Source: Aquilaria yunnanensis | Taxonomy: Eukaryota > Streptophyta > Magnoliopsida > Malvales > Thymelaeaceae | Assembly: GCA_039654915.1 (NCBI GenBank) | Contig: CM077598.1 | Location: forward strand, 70,212,041 to 70,276,040 | Reading direction: 5' to 3' | DNA length: 64,000 nucleotides | In this document: in pieces, positions 44,664 to 57,494 of the stretch | Position numbering within the stretch: position 1 is the stretch's first letter | How the letters are laid out: every line of letters begins with the position of its first letter | Notes under the pieces: model-generated | The model's input: only the letters and a program-made list of their open reading frames with translations | Databases searched by the model: none | Told to the model about the DNA's origin: nothing | Made by a program: the position numbers and the translations under genes

Positions 44664-47590
44664 TCCTCCCCTCTTTTTGGAATTTGGTCCCCAAAATTAT
44701 GCTACAACTCGGGAAAAACACCAGGATATCTTTTCAGCATATCCTACTCCATTTCCCAGGTAGCTTCCTCCTCCCTATGGTTAGAACAAATGATCTTAAC
44801 CATAGGAATCCACTTAGTTTGAAGTTTCTTGACTTGCCTATCAAGTATTTGAACAAGTTTCTCTTCATAGGTTAAGTCTTCCTTGATGGATACCACTGAA
44901 GGATTAACTACTTGTCCTAGATCCACAGTGCATTTTCTGAGTAGACTAACGTGAAACACATTATGCACTTAGGATAGGTTAGGTGGTAACGCCAACCGAT
45001 AAGCAATTTTCCCTATTTGTTCCAATACCTCATAGGGTCCGATGTATCTAGGGGCTAATTTACCCTTCTGCCCAAAATGAGTAACTCCTTTCATGGGCGA
45101 CACTTTAAGAAGTACTTTGTCCCCAACTTCAAAGCTCAAGTCTGTTCTTCTAAAATTTGCATACTTAGTCTACCGGTCATTGGCTGCCTTAATCCGTTTC
45201 TAGATTAACTTCATCGTAGCTATGGTATTAGGTATGATTTCAGGATCGATAATGACTTTATCTGACAGATCTACCCAACAATGGGGCATCATACAACATC
45301 TTCCATACAAAGCCTCGTATGGTGCCATACCTATAACAATTTGATAACTGTTATTATAAGCAAACTCGATGAGTGGTAAATGTTGATCCCAATCACCTTT
45401 GAAATCAACAACACACATATGTAACATATCCTCCAAAGTTTTGATTACTCTCCCAGACTGCCCATCACTTTGAGGATGGAAAGCGGTATTGAGACTGGAG
45501 AGTGGTATTGAGACTAGAAAGTGGTATTGAGACTAACCTTGCTTCCTGATGCCTCCTGGAAAGCATTCCAAAATTGCAATACAAACTGAGGATCTCTATT
45601 AGATATAATCTGATCCGGTAGACCATGGAGTCTCACAATCTCCTTAAGGTATAGTTGAGCCAATCTTTCCAATGTATAAGTGATCTTGATAGGTATAAAG
45701 TGTACCAACTTCGTCAGCTGATCAACCACTACCCATATAGCATCATGCTGACTCTGAGTATTTGGTAATCCTATTAGGAAAACCATAGTAATGGACCCCC
45801 ACTTCCTCACTGGAAGAGGTAAACTCTAAAGTGTACCTACTGGTTTCTGCTGTTCAGTTTTAACCATTTGGCATGTCAAACACTTTGCCACATGTCCTCC
45901 TACATCCCTTTTAAGTCTTGGCCACCAGAAATGTGTCTTCAAGTCATGATACATCTTACTAACACCAGGGTGAACGTGCAAAGTACTACTATGTGCCTCC
46001 TGTAGGACTTGTTGCCTAAGTCCTTCCATATTCGGTACATAGAGACGATCTCCATAGTGTTGTATTCCATCCTTGTATTGCAATTCCTTCTTTACAATAC
46101 CAAGCTTCACTTCTTTTGAAATTTTCTTCAACAATGGAACTTTCATTTGAGCATCTTTAACTCTGACTAACCAAGCTAATTCTATTTCCAAAACGTAGAC
46201 TAAGGATTTCTCTTGGCTTTTCCAAAATTCATGCCAAGCTGAGAAACAATCCCCCAAAGCTCCTTTTGAGGAATTTGTAGCCTGATCCTTGGATAAGATC
46301 ACTCCTGTATATTTTTGGCTCAATACATTTGCTACAACATTTCCTTTGGTAGCACAGTACTCAATTGAACAATCATAATCTTTTATGTATTCAACCCATC
46401 GATGTTGTCTCATGTTCAAATCTTTCTGTGTAAACAGATACTTCAAACTTTTATGATTGGTGAAGATCCTAAATGACCTCCCCATCAAGTAATGCCTCCA
46501 TAGCATGAATGCAAAAGATTACCGCAACTAGCTCAAGATCATGAACAAGATAGTTCAATTCATTAGGCCTTAACTATATTGAACCATAGGCAATCACTTG
46601 ACTGTACTGCATCAATGCACACCCTAGACCAGAACCCGATGCATCAGTGTACACTGTAAAAGCCTTGTTCAGATCTGGTAGAATGAGTATCGGTGCACTA
46701 GTCAATCTTTTCTTGAATTCCATGTAAGCTTCCTCACAATTTAGTGTCCATTCAAATTTCTTAGTTTTCTTGGTCAAGCTCCTTAATGGTGTCAGTATCA
46801 CTGAGAATTTCTCTATGAATTGCCTATAGTAGCCTGCCATGCCCAAGAAACTCCTAACTTCTGTAACTATAGTAGGCCTCTTCCATTCAACTATCGCCTA
46901 AACTTTTTTAGGATCAACTGACAGACCCTGAGCGCTGATGATGTGCCCTAAAAATTGAATCCTTTCAGACCAAAAGTCACACTTAGACAACTTTGCATAG
47001 TATGACTATCCTTTAGCACTTGCAAAACTGTCCTAAGGTTCTCCTCATGTTTTGATGAAGACTCTGAATACAACAAAATGCCATCGATGGAAATTTCAAC
47101 AAACCAGTCTAGAAATGGTCGAAAAGTTTGATTCATAACTTCCACGAATACTGTTGGAGCGTTAGTCACACAAAAAGGCATAGCTGTGTATTTGTAGTGT
47201 CCATACCTTGTCCTAAAGGCAGCTTTTGGGATATTTTCCTCTGATCTGAAAATATCCAAACTAGAGGTCAATCTTAGAAAATACCTTTGCTCCTCTAAGT
47301 CTATCGAATAGATCATCAATTCTAGGAAGTGGATACTTATTCTTGACTGTTACTGCATTCAACTTTCTATAGTCGATGCACAGTCTTAAAGTTCCATCCT
47401 TCTTCTTCACAAAAGACACCGGGGCTCCCCACGGTGATACACTAGGCCTTATAAAGCCTTTCTTTAGTAGTTCCTCTAACTGCTTCTTTAACTCATTCAT
47501 CTCAGCAGGTGACATTCTATAAGGTGGTATTGAAATAGGTTCCACCCCAGGCTGAAGATGGATTGAAAACTCTCTATCCTTCTTGGCTAG
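44664..47590 (-). pseudogene. E pol: RT, RNase H, integrase, chromodomain
   Basis: Minus strand. [22 protein letters not shown] (47261-47545) and MPFCVTNAPTVFVEVMNQTF, where the catalytic box reads SIDG instead of FIDD (46948-47319). RNase [21 protein letters not shown] (46574-46846) and FRIFTNHKSLKYLF (45826-46506). Integrase: zinc finger HPGVSKMYH...CLTC, but the three acidic core positions are lost: TMVFLIGLP (Asp to Val), SNRDPQF (Asp to Asn) and DGQSGRVIK (Glu to Gly). Chromodomain-like HNVFHVSLLRK...NHREEEATWEME (44744-44968). A 19-bp triplication lies at 45483-45537. Long dead. Confidence 0.9.
45483..45538 (+). repeat. 19-bp triplication in E integrase
   Basis: gtggtattgagactagaaa repeated three times with small changes (45483, 45502, 45521), just before the integrase segment that holds the third core residue. 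Confidence 0.8.
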
Positions 47591-49336
47591 TAACCCAGGT
47601 AATTTGCTGGAAACACTTCAGGAAACTGATTGGCTATAGGAATCTTTTCAAGTTCCTCCTCTGTGGCCAACCCATTCAATGAATAATACTCTTCTTCATT
47701 AACTATGGGGATGGTATCCATAAGTCTAGGATGTAAACTTTTAGTACTAGATGCTAATCCTCTTGTGCAAGACACTCTAGCTCCCTGAGCATCTGTGATG
47801 TCAACTAAGTGATTTGCATAGTCAATTTGTGCCTTATGCTTACTTAGCCAGTCCATTGCCAACACTATGTCATAAGGCCTCAATTCTATCACCCACAACT
47901 CACAATAGAAATCTTGGTTGCCTAATTGCAAGGGATACCTTGTAACCACCTCATTGGCCACAATAAAACTCCTCCCTGCAGTTATAATGAGTCTTAAGTC
48001 ATTAGAGATTTCTTGCTACAATTTAAACTTATCTACCAAGGTAGACGATATCATTGAAAGAGTAGCTCCTATACTAAAAAGCACTCTAACACTACTGTTC
48101 TGAAAAGTAAAATTACCTTGAATGGTTGTTGGATCCTTGGTCACTTGACTAGCAAGGGTAAAAACTCTTAGGTCAACTGCTACTGCGGCTACACTAGGTC
48201 GATTTCCTATAGCAAGGGGTGCAGGAGTTAATTTCTTTGGTGAACTTGGCAAAGGTCGAGCCCATCGACATTCCCTTACCCAATGTCCTTTCTGACCACA
48301 AATATTGCAAATATCAGTCACTAAAGTGCATGGTCTTGTGCCGTGGAATCATTTACACTTAGGGCATAAACCCATCTTCTTTCTCTTGAAAAGACCTTGG
48401 CTTTCAACCATCGACCGTTTCTAGGTGCTCTTTCTTAGGTTGGCTAGTCCAACCTCCAGCTTTTTCCTAGGTGCCCTCAAATCCTCAAATTCTCTTTCTG
48501 TGGCTAACGCCTTTTGAACCACTTGGTGATAACTCCTAATGTCCACTGTTTCTATATATCTTCGAAGCACGGGTTTCAGGCCTTGAAAGAATTTCCTGGC
48601 CTTCAACTCATCACTACCAACCATGTAAGAAGCATACTAAATAAGTGAATTATAATACTGCTCATACTTTCGCACAGACATCTCCCCTTGCAATAGATTC
48701 TCAAACTGGATCCTTCTTTGATCCTGTGCAACTTCACTAATATATTTCTATCAAAATGTCTTCTTGAAGTCTGACCATTTAAGCACCTTTTTCTTGTGCT
48801 CCGGTCAAGTACCATTGCTTTCTTTGAGCATCTCCGTCACATCATCCCACCATAAACTAGCCCTCCCTCATAAAAAGAAAGGTATTAAGACCATCATTTT
48901 GCTCAGATTCATAACCACCACAGGCAAAAAGTTGATTCGTCCTGGATAACCAATCTTCTACTCAATCGGGATTCCCTATCCCATCAAAACTTGGTGGGTC
49001 AATGGTCTTAAACTTTTCCAACAACCTCATCTAATGTGGGGTGTCTCCTCTCCTTAGAACCTTCACACCCTCTGATTCTTCCTTCTCCTCATGAACATGA
49101 TTTTTCTATTCATGAGCGCTAGGCACTTACTGCTGCTTATCATGCCTCTACTCTTGGACAACTTCTTTGTCTTTATAATCTTGAAACAACTCAGTCATGA
49201 TGGCTACTTGGTTCATAGTCTGAGTTAACCCTTGAAGCACCCTAGATATCTCATCTAGCCTTGCCACAATTGGGTCACTAGAACCTTCATCAGGTTCTCT
49301 AGCTCATCTTGAAGCTCCTGACCTAGTGTCAAACAT
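47587..49336 (-). pseudogene. E gag and protease
   Basis: Minus strand, ATG at 49336 (MFDTRSGASR), aligned with B gag. Gag core DELKARKFFQGLKPVLRRYI (48421-48624). Zinc knuckle CNICGQKGHWVREC (start of 48016-48321). The protease active-site motif reads LFSIGATLSMIS, so the catalytic Asp-Thr-Gly is lost. Protease/RT linker YDIVLAMDWLSKHKAQIDY (47587-47961). Many stops and shifts. Confidence 0.88.
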
Positions 49337-49461
49337 AGCAAGCTGCAACCAAAGCAAAACAACATTCCATAGATGTTGGCCAGCACTAGCCAACCTAGCA
49401 CATGGACTTCCCAAAACTAGATCTCAGTCTTAGCCTCCAATATCTATGAAGTGAGCTCTAA

Positions 49462-49473
49462 GCTCTGATACCA
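49462..49473 (-). promoter_or_regulatory. E primer-binding site
   Basis: The minus strand reads TGGTATCAGAGC, a full 12-base initiator-Met tRNA primer site, 5 bp from the LTR start at 49479. Confidence 0.85.
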
Positions 49474-49478
49474 AAAAC

Positions 49479-51351
49479 TGACACGACTATCCTTGGCCCC
49501 TGCCCAGGAAGCTTGTGAGAGCTGGTCTCACAGTGGTTGCAATTGGCTAGTTGTATATGTGTGCGGATTAAAATCTCATGATACTAGTTGATTAACCTAG
49601 ACTATGAAAAATGCATGCTCTTCATCTTTTGACTTGGATTAACAAAATTTCATAAGACATTGCCTTGGCCAAAACATTTCCAACAAAAATAAGTTCAAAT
49701 AATGAAAGCATATAAAATTGACAATTATGTGAGTTTACTACACATAATAACTCTGTGTGAGCATTCATACATAAAATAGACTAATGCCCTCACCCAAGAG
49801 CAACCCTAGAGTCTAGAACTCCTCAAAACATAGACAATTGAGGCAGCTAAGAGTACTATATGTACAGACCTCAACTAAAATCTTCTTGAACTAACTCCCA
49901 CCTTGGATACAAGTCCCAGTGGCGAGTCACAAAAGTCTTTGTCCGCGTGGTGCTAGGCTCTACAGCCAAAGGAAGACTGTAGTTAATACTGTTACTTAAC
50001 CAACAAGTTACCTATGTAGGCTAGAATCATAGAGATTCACAAGTACAATACCTGCAACAAGTGCTAACTACCGTGATAACCCTTAATGGCTACCTAGCAC
50101 AACAACTTTAGAATCTGCACAACATGACTAGGGAATGAGAATTAAGAAATTCTCAGTAAGGGTCTTCACAGTACTTGCAAGAACTAAGAACTCCACATTT
50201 GATAACATATGTAACCTACTGTGAGCTTATACAGCTTGAGGGTCTAATATATGCATATACGTAGGTCCTTCGAGACTTTTCCTCATTCGGGTCCTTGAAC
50301 TACAAGGCATTGCCTTGTCTTTTCACAAGCTTAGCTTGCCAGCCTAATTAGTGATAAATCACTAGTTGAACCTCTCCCGTTTATGTTGTACAGGGGCCTG
50401 ATGGTGGGACTATTGTAGACTAGGCCATAAAGCCCTTCTAGACTAGGTGCACTAAAGTTTCACCTTGCAACCTCTTGGCTATTAGCACAGCAAGGTCGCC
50501 AAGGGTTCTAAACCTCTCACCTAAGCTAGTAGTATTTAGTTGTGATCCTTAGTAAACTTGTTTTCTTGCTTGTAATAGATGTAACCATAAAACATTACAA
50601 AACTCAAGAAAACTTCTAAGTCTCAAAGGACTTTTGTAAGTCATGGAGAACCCTCAAAATGATTAGATGCCAAGGTAGCATAAGAACCCCCCTTACGTCA
50701 CTCCTCGACCTTCCTGGCAAAAACTGGCAATTTCAAACAATATGCCTTTGGCGAGCATCACCACAGTTGGTAACATTCTGCCAGTTTTCCTGTCACAGCA
50801 ACACGTCATGGGTACTGGTGAGGATTGGCGATGCATCACCAATACCTGCGATGGCCTAGAAAATTCCCAGTTTTGTTGCTATGAATTTTGGGCACTTCCG
50901 AAACATATCAAACACACTTGGATAGCCTCCAAACTTCACATACATGCAAAACATGTTGCATAGATCACAACCAACTATCACAAGCCAATCTTATAAACCA
51001 TGTTTAACACTTAAGCCACCAAAGTATTAGACATGGAACACTTAAACCCCCTCATTTTGATAACCTTAGTCATTCTTGATCGATTTTGTTTATTTCAACT
51101 AAGTTTGGGTTAAAGTTAAAACTTATGTTATAAAAACTCATTTTTAACCACTTGCGACTTAGCCCAACTTGTTGAGATGCAAAATTACCATTTTGCCCCT
51201 GAACCTCATTTAGTGCATTAACCATCTCAAAACTTAGTGAACTTTGCTAAACTTTCCTATTCTTGCTATGTAAAGTTTAATTAAGGTTCCAAACTTGATT
51301 TAGGGCACTTTACCTTCCTTAGGCATGCTTCCCACTAGTACGGCCACAACA
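49479..51351 (-). repeat. E 5' LTR
   Basis: Plus-strand ends TGACACGACTATCC and GGCCACAACA. Lacks about 560 bp (at 50991) that the left LTR has at 43720-44300. Palindromic box near 50824-50843. Confidence 0.9.
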
Positions 51352-51937
51352 TTCTCCCATCGTTCTGGAATTTGGTCGCCCAAATTCCGCTGCAACTTGG
51401 GAAAAATGCTAGGATATCTTTTCAGCATATCCTGTTTCATTTCCCAGGTAGCTTCGTCCTCCCTATGGTTAGACCAAAGCATCTTAACCATGAGAATCCA
51501 CTTAGTTTGAAGTTTCTTGACTTGCCTATCAAGTATTTAAACGGGTTTCTCTTCATAGGTTAAGTCTTCTTGGATGGATACCACCAAAGGATTAACTACT
51601 TGTCCTGGATCCACAGTGTATTTTCTGAGTAGACTAACGTGAAACACGTTATGCACTTGGGATAGGTTAGGTGGTAATGCCAACCGATAAACAATTTTCC
51701 CTATTCATTCCAATGCCTCATAGGCTCCGACGTATCTAGGGGCTAACTTACCCCTTTGCCCAAAACGAGTAACTCCTTTCGTGGGCGACACTTTACGGAG
51801 TACTTTGTCCCCAACTTCAAAGTTGAAGTCTCTTCTTCTCAAATTAGCATACTTAGTCTGCAAGTCATTGGCTACCTTAGTTCGTTTCTGGATCAGCTTG
51901 TTCTTAGCTGTGGTATCAGCTATGATTTTAGGACTAA
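51352..51937 (-). pseudogene. Partial B-family integrase end joined to F
   Basis: Minus-strand chromodomain and integrase C-terminus of a second B-family unit: purine-rich start, then NHREDEATWEMKQDMLKRYP (51300-51491), upstream RFGQRGKLAPR-like and YANLRRRDFNFEVGDKV. Near 51937 it switches to the RNase H start of chromovirus F (SKLIQAPVY). It is the 3' remnant of a tandem element or a recombination product. Confidence 0.85.
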
Positions 51938-53200
51938 TACACTGGAGCTTGAATCAGCTTGCTCTTTAACTCCTGAAAGCACTTTTCACATTTTTCAGTC
52001 CACTCAAACTTCTGACCCTTCTTAATCAATTGAGTAAGAATTGAGGCAATCATGCAAAATTTTGATACAAATCTCCTATAATAGCCTGCTAATCTTAGGA
52101 AGCTTCTGCTTTCTTTTACAGTCTTAGGTCTTTCCCACTTTTCCACAGCCTTTACCTTTTTAGGGTTTGCTCTAAGGCCTTGTGCATCAATGATGTGTCC
52201 AAGGAAAAAAACTTCCTTTAACCAGTATTGGCACTTGGAAAATTTAGCATATAGCTGATTGTCTAACAGTGTGTTCAAGATAATTCTTAAGTGATGCTCA
52301 TGTTCACTTTCATCCTTGGAATACACTAGGATGTCATCAATGAACACCAGTACAAACTTGTCCAAGTATGGTCTGAACACACAGTTCATTAAGTCCATGA
52401 ATGCAGCAGGGGCGTTAGTCAAGCCGAAAGGCATAACTGTGTACTCATAATGTCCATATCTTGTTCTAAATGCTGTCTTAGGTATATCCTTCTCTTTTAC
52501 CCTTAACTGAAAGTATCAAAATCTCAAATAAATCTTAGAGAATATCTTTGCTCCTTTGAGTTGATCAAATAGATCCTCAATCCTAGGGAGTTGATACTTC
52601 TTCTTGATGGTCATAGCATTTAGCTTTCTATAGTCAATGCACAATCATAAAGATCCATCCTCTTTTTCACAAAGAGAACTGGAGCTCCCCACTGTGAAAC
52701 ACTTGGTCTTATGAACCCTTTTCCAAGTAGTTCATCAAGTTGTTTCTTGAGCTCAGTCATCTCTATGATTGGCATTCTATAAGGTGGTATGGAAACTGGT
52801 GCAGGTCCAGACTATAGTTTAATGTTAAATTCAATCTTTCTTGGAGGAGGAATACTTGGAAAATCTTTAGGAAAGACTTCTGGATAGTCTTTCACTACAG
52901 GTATCCTACTAACTTCTTCCTCAATTTCAAAATCATTTAATGCATAGTATTCACCTCAGAAATCATAGGAATCTCATGTAACACTTCTAGTTCCATGCCA
53001 TGCATTTTATACACTAATTCCTTAAAATTCACTAATGCATGCACTTCATTACTAAGCAATGTGATTTCTCTTTTAGCACAATCAATCTTTATACCATACA
53101 TAGCCAACCAGTTCATACCCAAACAATATCATATTGTGGAATATTCAACACTAGCAGATCAGCCATAATCTTAGTCTTTCCTACTTCTAGCTCACAATCC
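51938..53200 (-). pseudogene. F reverse transcriptase
   Basis: Minus strand. Protease/RT linker MNWLAMYGIKIDC (52937-53122), then RT. The best part is an open frame (51934-52434) with [16 protein letters not shown], intact catalytic [21 protein letters not shown] and [13 protein letters not shown], the only canonical chromovirus FIDD box in this window. It ends in the RT-RNase H connection [11 protein letters not shown], where the sequence leaves F. Upstream RT (52440-52850) is broken by stops. Confidence 0.88.
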
Positions 53201-54852
53201 TTAGCTAGTTTATTCGTGAAAAGACATTAACTACCTGTTGTTCTTATTAATGATATGTTAGGCATGAATTCAATAGGCAATTTTATAGATTCAGCTGACT
53301 TCCTAGCCACAATGGACACTGAGGCACCAGTATCAAACAATGCATTAACAGACATACCATTTCAATAAATGTTACCTCTAAGTGCCCCTTGTTGGGATGT
53401 CTCCCCTTTGTCAATATGGAATACTTTTCTAGCTCTCTGCACTTGTGGCCTTGGTACTACTGGAGCACCTCTTGGCTAAACATCTCTAACAGTTGGCATA
53501 TTAGCCCTATTCTGGCCATGCTCGTATTGCCTTCTTCTTTGGACCAAAGGGCAATCAGTGATCCAGTGATCCAAAGCACCACATCCAAGACATGCTTGTG
53601 TCTCAAAGTAACATGGCTTCTTGCCATGGAATTTCTTGCATCGAGGACACCTTTGGCCAACAAACTTACTCTTGGCCTTGCCATCCATACTAGGTTTTCC
53701 AAACTTGACAGTGTCCTTACCTTTCATTGGCTTCTGCAGTCTTCTAGCCTGGCTGGTCTATCATAGTCCACTAGGAAACTATTTACTTTCATACTCTTCC
53801 TGTTCCACTAGTAAAACCTTCTAAACAGCATCACGATAGGTAATGGCATTGAAAGGCCTAACAGCTCTCCTGACATCAGGTCTCAAACCTTTGACAAACC
53901 TCTTTGTTTTAAGTTCTTCCAACCCGTGGTATTGTGGTGCAAACCTCACAAGTTGGTTGAGCTTGTGTTCGTATTCCAAAACACCGAGATTGTCCTATTT
54001 TAGTGCATCAAACTCAGCCTGTTTTAGGTCTTTGATGGCATCGCTTACATACTAGTCTTGGAACATCCTTGTAAATTCAGACCATGTCATCTCTAGCTCA
54101 TGATCTGCTCTTCTACCTCTCTGGGTAGCATACCTATCACTAACACTTCTCCACCACATTTCTGCACTACCTACAAGATTGTAGGTAGCCAAAGATACTT
54201 TCTTTGTGGAGCTCAAATGCATCCTCTCAAACATCTTCTCAATGAATCTTAGCCGCTCTTTAGCTTTCTTCGGTCTAGCTCTGCTATCAAATTGTTGAGG
54301 TCTTAGGCCTTGAAACCTCTTCAGCAATCTGACATCATCAGAGCCCTCAAGATCTTCAGCTCTGTGCCTCCTAAACCTATGTGATCCCTCAGACTCTTGA
54401 TGATCTTTAGGCCTTCTTATTTCTCTCCTTTCACTAAGGTTCCTAGCTTTTGAGTGATTGGCCGTTGACACTTGGCCAACCTCAGACCTAATTCTTCTGC
54501 CTCTAGGATGTCTTTTATCCTCATCTTCCTCAAATTCTTCATCTTCATTTCTTTCAGAATGAACATTCACTGGGTTGTTCCTAACAACTTCCTGGTTCTG
54601 CTCTTGTGGTAATGGTTGTGCTACTTGGACTGCTTGTTGTTGAGCTTGCAATACCCTTACTAATTTTTCATTTACTTGGGCCAGATTTCTTTGTAGTTCA
54701 GCCCGCACTTGTGGTACATTCATTTTAGGTGCTGGGTTTTCCACTCCCTGAACAGATTGCTGCTCTTGTACACCTCTTCCATTTTTGTTGGCCTGTATTT
54801 GCTTAGTATGATGTCTTAGGGGTCCCTGATCCCCTCTCCTTGTAGCTACCAT
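53201..54852 (-). pseudogene. F gag and protease
   Basis: Minus strand. The first 266 residues are open from ATG 54852 (MVATRRGDQGPLRHHTKQIQ): a Gln-rich coiled region, an acidic/basic linker and the start of the gag core (AEMWWRSVSDRYATQRG, MTWSEFTRMFQD), then a stop. Downstream: EYEHKLNQLVRF, an HGKKPC stretch and zinc knuckle CLGCGALDHWITDC (53476-53727), and protease with intact DTG (FDTGASVSIV, near 53330). The start is supported by A. Gag N-terminus is the best kept among the chromoviruses here. Confidence 0.88.
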
Positions 54853-54993
54853 TTTCCTATTTCATGATCAATAAAAGAGCAAAATATATACAGTACATTA
54901 GGTACTTAACACTACCAGTTGACCCAACTAAGTTCTATGTATGTAACTATGTGCATGCATGATGGAATTGTATGCAACTCCAATCCAAACCAT

Positions 54994-55005
54994 GCTTTGA
55001 TACCA
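54994..55005 (-). promoter_or_regulatory. F primer-binding site
   Basis: The minus strand reads TGGTATCAAAGC, one mismatch from TGGTATCAGAGC, 5 bp from the LTR. Confidence 0.75.
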
Positions 55006-55010
55006 ACTTC

Positions 55011-57494
55011 TTTTACAACTCTGAGTATTTAAATACAGTGATCAATTTTAGTGAGCTCAAGCCCCAGGTAGTCCATGTCCTGTAGGCCAACCAGAACATG
55101 TGCACTATGTTTACCCAAGTGGCACTCTTAGTCAATATGCAAAGATGTGTATATTGGTCCAACCATCACACACATATTCACATAATATTTCATCTAGAAG
55201 TAATGATGAAAATTAAATTCTTTATTCCTGGCCAATATGAAATTTGAGTAAAATCCCCAAGTGCATGTACACTCATATGCATACATGATGATATTGGTGC
55301 GCCTTTTTTTTTTTCCAAATTTTCACACTGTGTCCAACTCAAATTCTACCCATGTTCTCCTATGCCCTAAAGGTTTTAAACCCTTTAGTACCCTTAAATC
55401 TTCATAGGGAAATAGGTTTGAGACATTAAATCCATTTAAGTTTACAATTATGGATCTTACACTTAACTGGGTAGAAATGACCATATGAACAGTGCTCAGC
55501 AAAATCAGCCAATTTTGACAGCCTATAACTCTGGCTACAGGGCACCAAATCTAGTAATTAGAAAGCCAAGTTATTCCACTTCAAGTTTTCTAAGTGTGGT
55601 CAAAATTTCATAGCCAAATTCTTTATTTACAGAAAGTTATGGCAGCTGGAGTACAGGGTACCAAATTTTAGCCACCATTGACCATTATGCCCATACAAAA
55701 TTTCATAATATTCATACACTTCATTTCCAGGTGTAAAACCCACTTGGTAGTGTCCATATATGTCTTACACACATGGGAAAACCATTCCCCTAAAATTAGA
55801 GTCCTTCTAACCATCATTCATAAAACTTCCACCAAAACAGCCCAGAAACACCATATGGACAGCATTGTATACACACTTCAAACCATACTCCATTGATCAA
55901 GATATCCTTCTCACACTACACATACAACATATCCAGATCATTTACATGCATTGATGCACCACATACATGATAATAAATTAGTTAATACGTACACTAACCT
56001 TCTTGGAGAACTGCAAAAGCACTAAGCACTCCAGAAACTTGTAGGTACCAGCTGCTGCATAGGGCAGAAAGTACCATTACTAAAAATAGCTAATGTGTTT
56101 CAAAAATAATGAAACTTTCCAGTTTACAAATAAACATATGGGAGTTAATAGACCTGAAATTTCACAGAGAAATTCACTAGAAAACTATTATTTTGAATGC
56201 TCTCTTTCAGATGCTCCTGAAATGGACAGAAAGGGAGTAAGTCTCTTTGAAGAAACTTAGTAAAGGTTTATCATAAGAAACATGAATTCCCAGCGACATA
56301 CCTGAAATCCAAAGACATAAAGACACAAAAAAGAAGGCACATATACAAAAATATAGCCATCCAAATGCACAAACAAACAGAACACAATCAAATGCAACAC
56401 TGGCAGCAGTACATCATTAGGGTTAGTCCATAAGCAATCAAATAAACAATATGTAATCACTTTGGCAGCCTTACTCAAGCTAATGCTTGGTCTTAGGAGG
56501 TTAGTTGGTCTTATTTAGTACTAACTTGGGCTCTAGAAACCCCTGTAAACACTGCCATCTTAGTGCACGAAAAACAGTAAGGCTGGAACCTTGTTCATGC
56601 ACTCCCCCTTAACCCATACTTGGTTCCCTGAGATTTTTGCTCTCTTCCAAGCATGGTCTTAGCTTCATGGATGCTTGATCATCATCTTAAGATATTAAAA
56701 AAATATGAAACATGAAGATAAAACCCTTACCCAAGCTGTGAAGGCTGAAATCTTCAAGAGATACACAATAAACTCGAAAACTAGGGTTTTTCTCTTTCTT
56801 GTTGCATCCGATTGCCTTCCTTTGTGATTTCTTGGGAGATTGAGCTATGGTGGATGTGGAAGCTTATGGAGGAGCTAAGGAACAGGTTGTTCCTGGTGGG
56901 GTAAAGAAAATGGGCTGGAAATGGCAAGAAATCAAGATATTTTACTTGACTTGATTAGTTTAACCTTAACCCTCACTTAGGTCACTATTAGTATATCTTA
57001 AGAAAAGAATTTTTGGCTAATCTTTAGCCTACCTTTTTGACCTTAGAACGTAAAAATAAAAGGTTGGGATAATTCTAGAAATGGCCACCTTTGACTCTTG
57101 TCAAAACTCATCCCATCCTTAAGTTATTTTTGTGAACAATTGTACACCTAGTTGTCCTAGGTTATTGAATAATGGCTTTTCTTTCCTTTATGCAATTCAA
57201 CCTCCAAAAATTGCTTCCATATGATTCAAATCCTTCCAAATCTCTCTTTCAAATTTGTACAATTGAGTACCCGGGTCTTGAAATCTTGCAATAAGACCCA
57301 TAGATCACTTGTAAAACAAGCAATCCTTTAGGGCTTCCTTTAGTACCGAGTAACCATTGTAATCTTTTAGTGAGGTGTAGATTATTCACTTTACCCATCA
57401 CATTTCGGTTACTATGGTGAAAATTTTTCTATATAATTGTTTATAACCATTATGCCTTTATACTGTAATTTTCCCATTTGTTGAGGTGGTAACA
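55011..57494 (-). repeat. F 5' LTR (2484 bp)
   Basis: Plus-strand start TTTTACAACTCT (mutated TGTTACCCACTC), end TTGAGGTGGTAACA. Related to the A LTRs and to the solo LTR at 58840, but more diverged; closest to the D LTR fragment at 15558. The following AAATG may be the target duplication. Confidence 0.85.

Larger units (their letters stand above)
41863..51351 (-). mobile_element. E: chromovirus of the B family, two LTRs
   Basis: Minus-strand copy of the same family as B. Left (3') LTR 41863-44663, interior 44664-49478, right (5') LTR 49479-51351. Instead of leaving the element, the right LTR is followed at 51352 by another polypurine/integrase end of the same family, so the arrangement is LTR-internal-LTR-partial internal. 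The left flank is the unclassified repeat; no matching duplication could be found. Confidence 0.9.
51938..57494 (-). mobile_element. F: 5' half of a chromovirus
   Basis: Minus strand: 5' LTR (55011-57494), primer site, gag, protease and RT. The remainder (RNase H, integrase, 3' LTR) is replaced by B-family sequence at 51937. On the right the LTR abuts a CACTA fragment. Confidence 0.85.

Noticed and set aside
51938..57494. F plus the partial integrase as one complete chimeric element
   Set aside because: The flanking LTRs (55011-57494 and 49479-51351) belong to different families, which a single replication round cannot produce.
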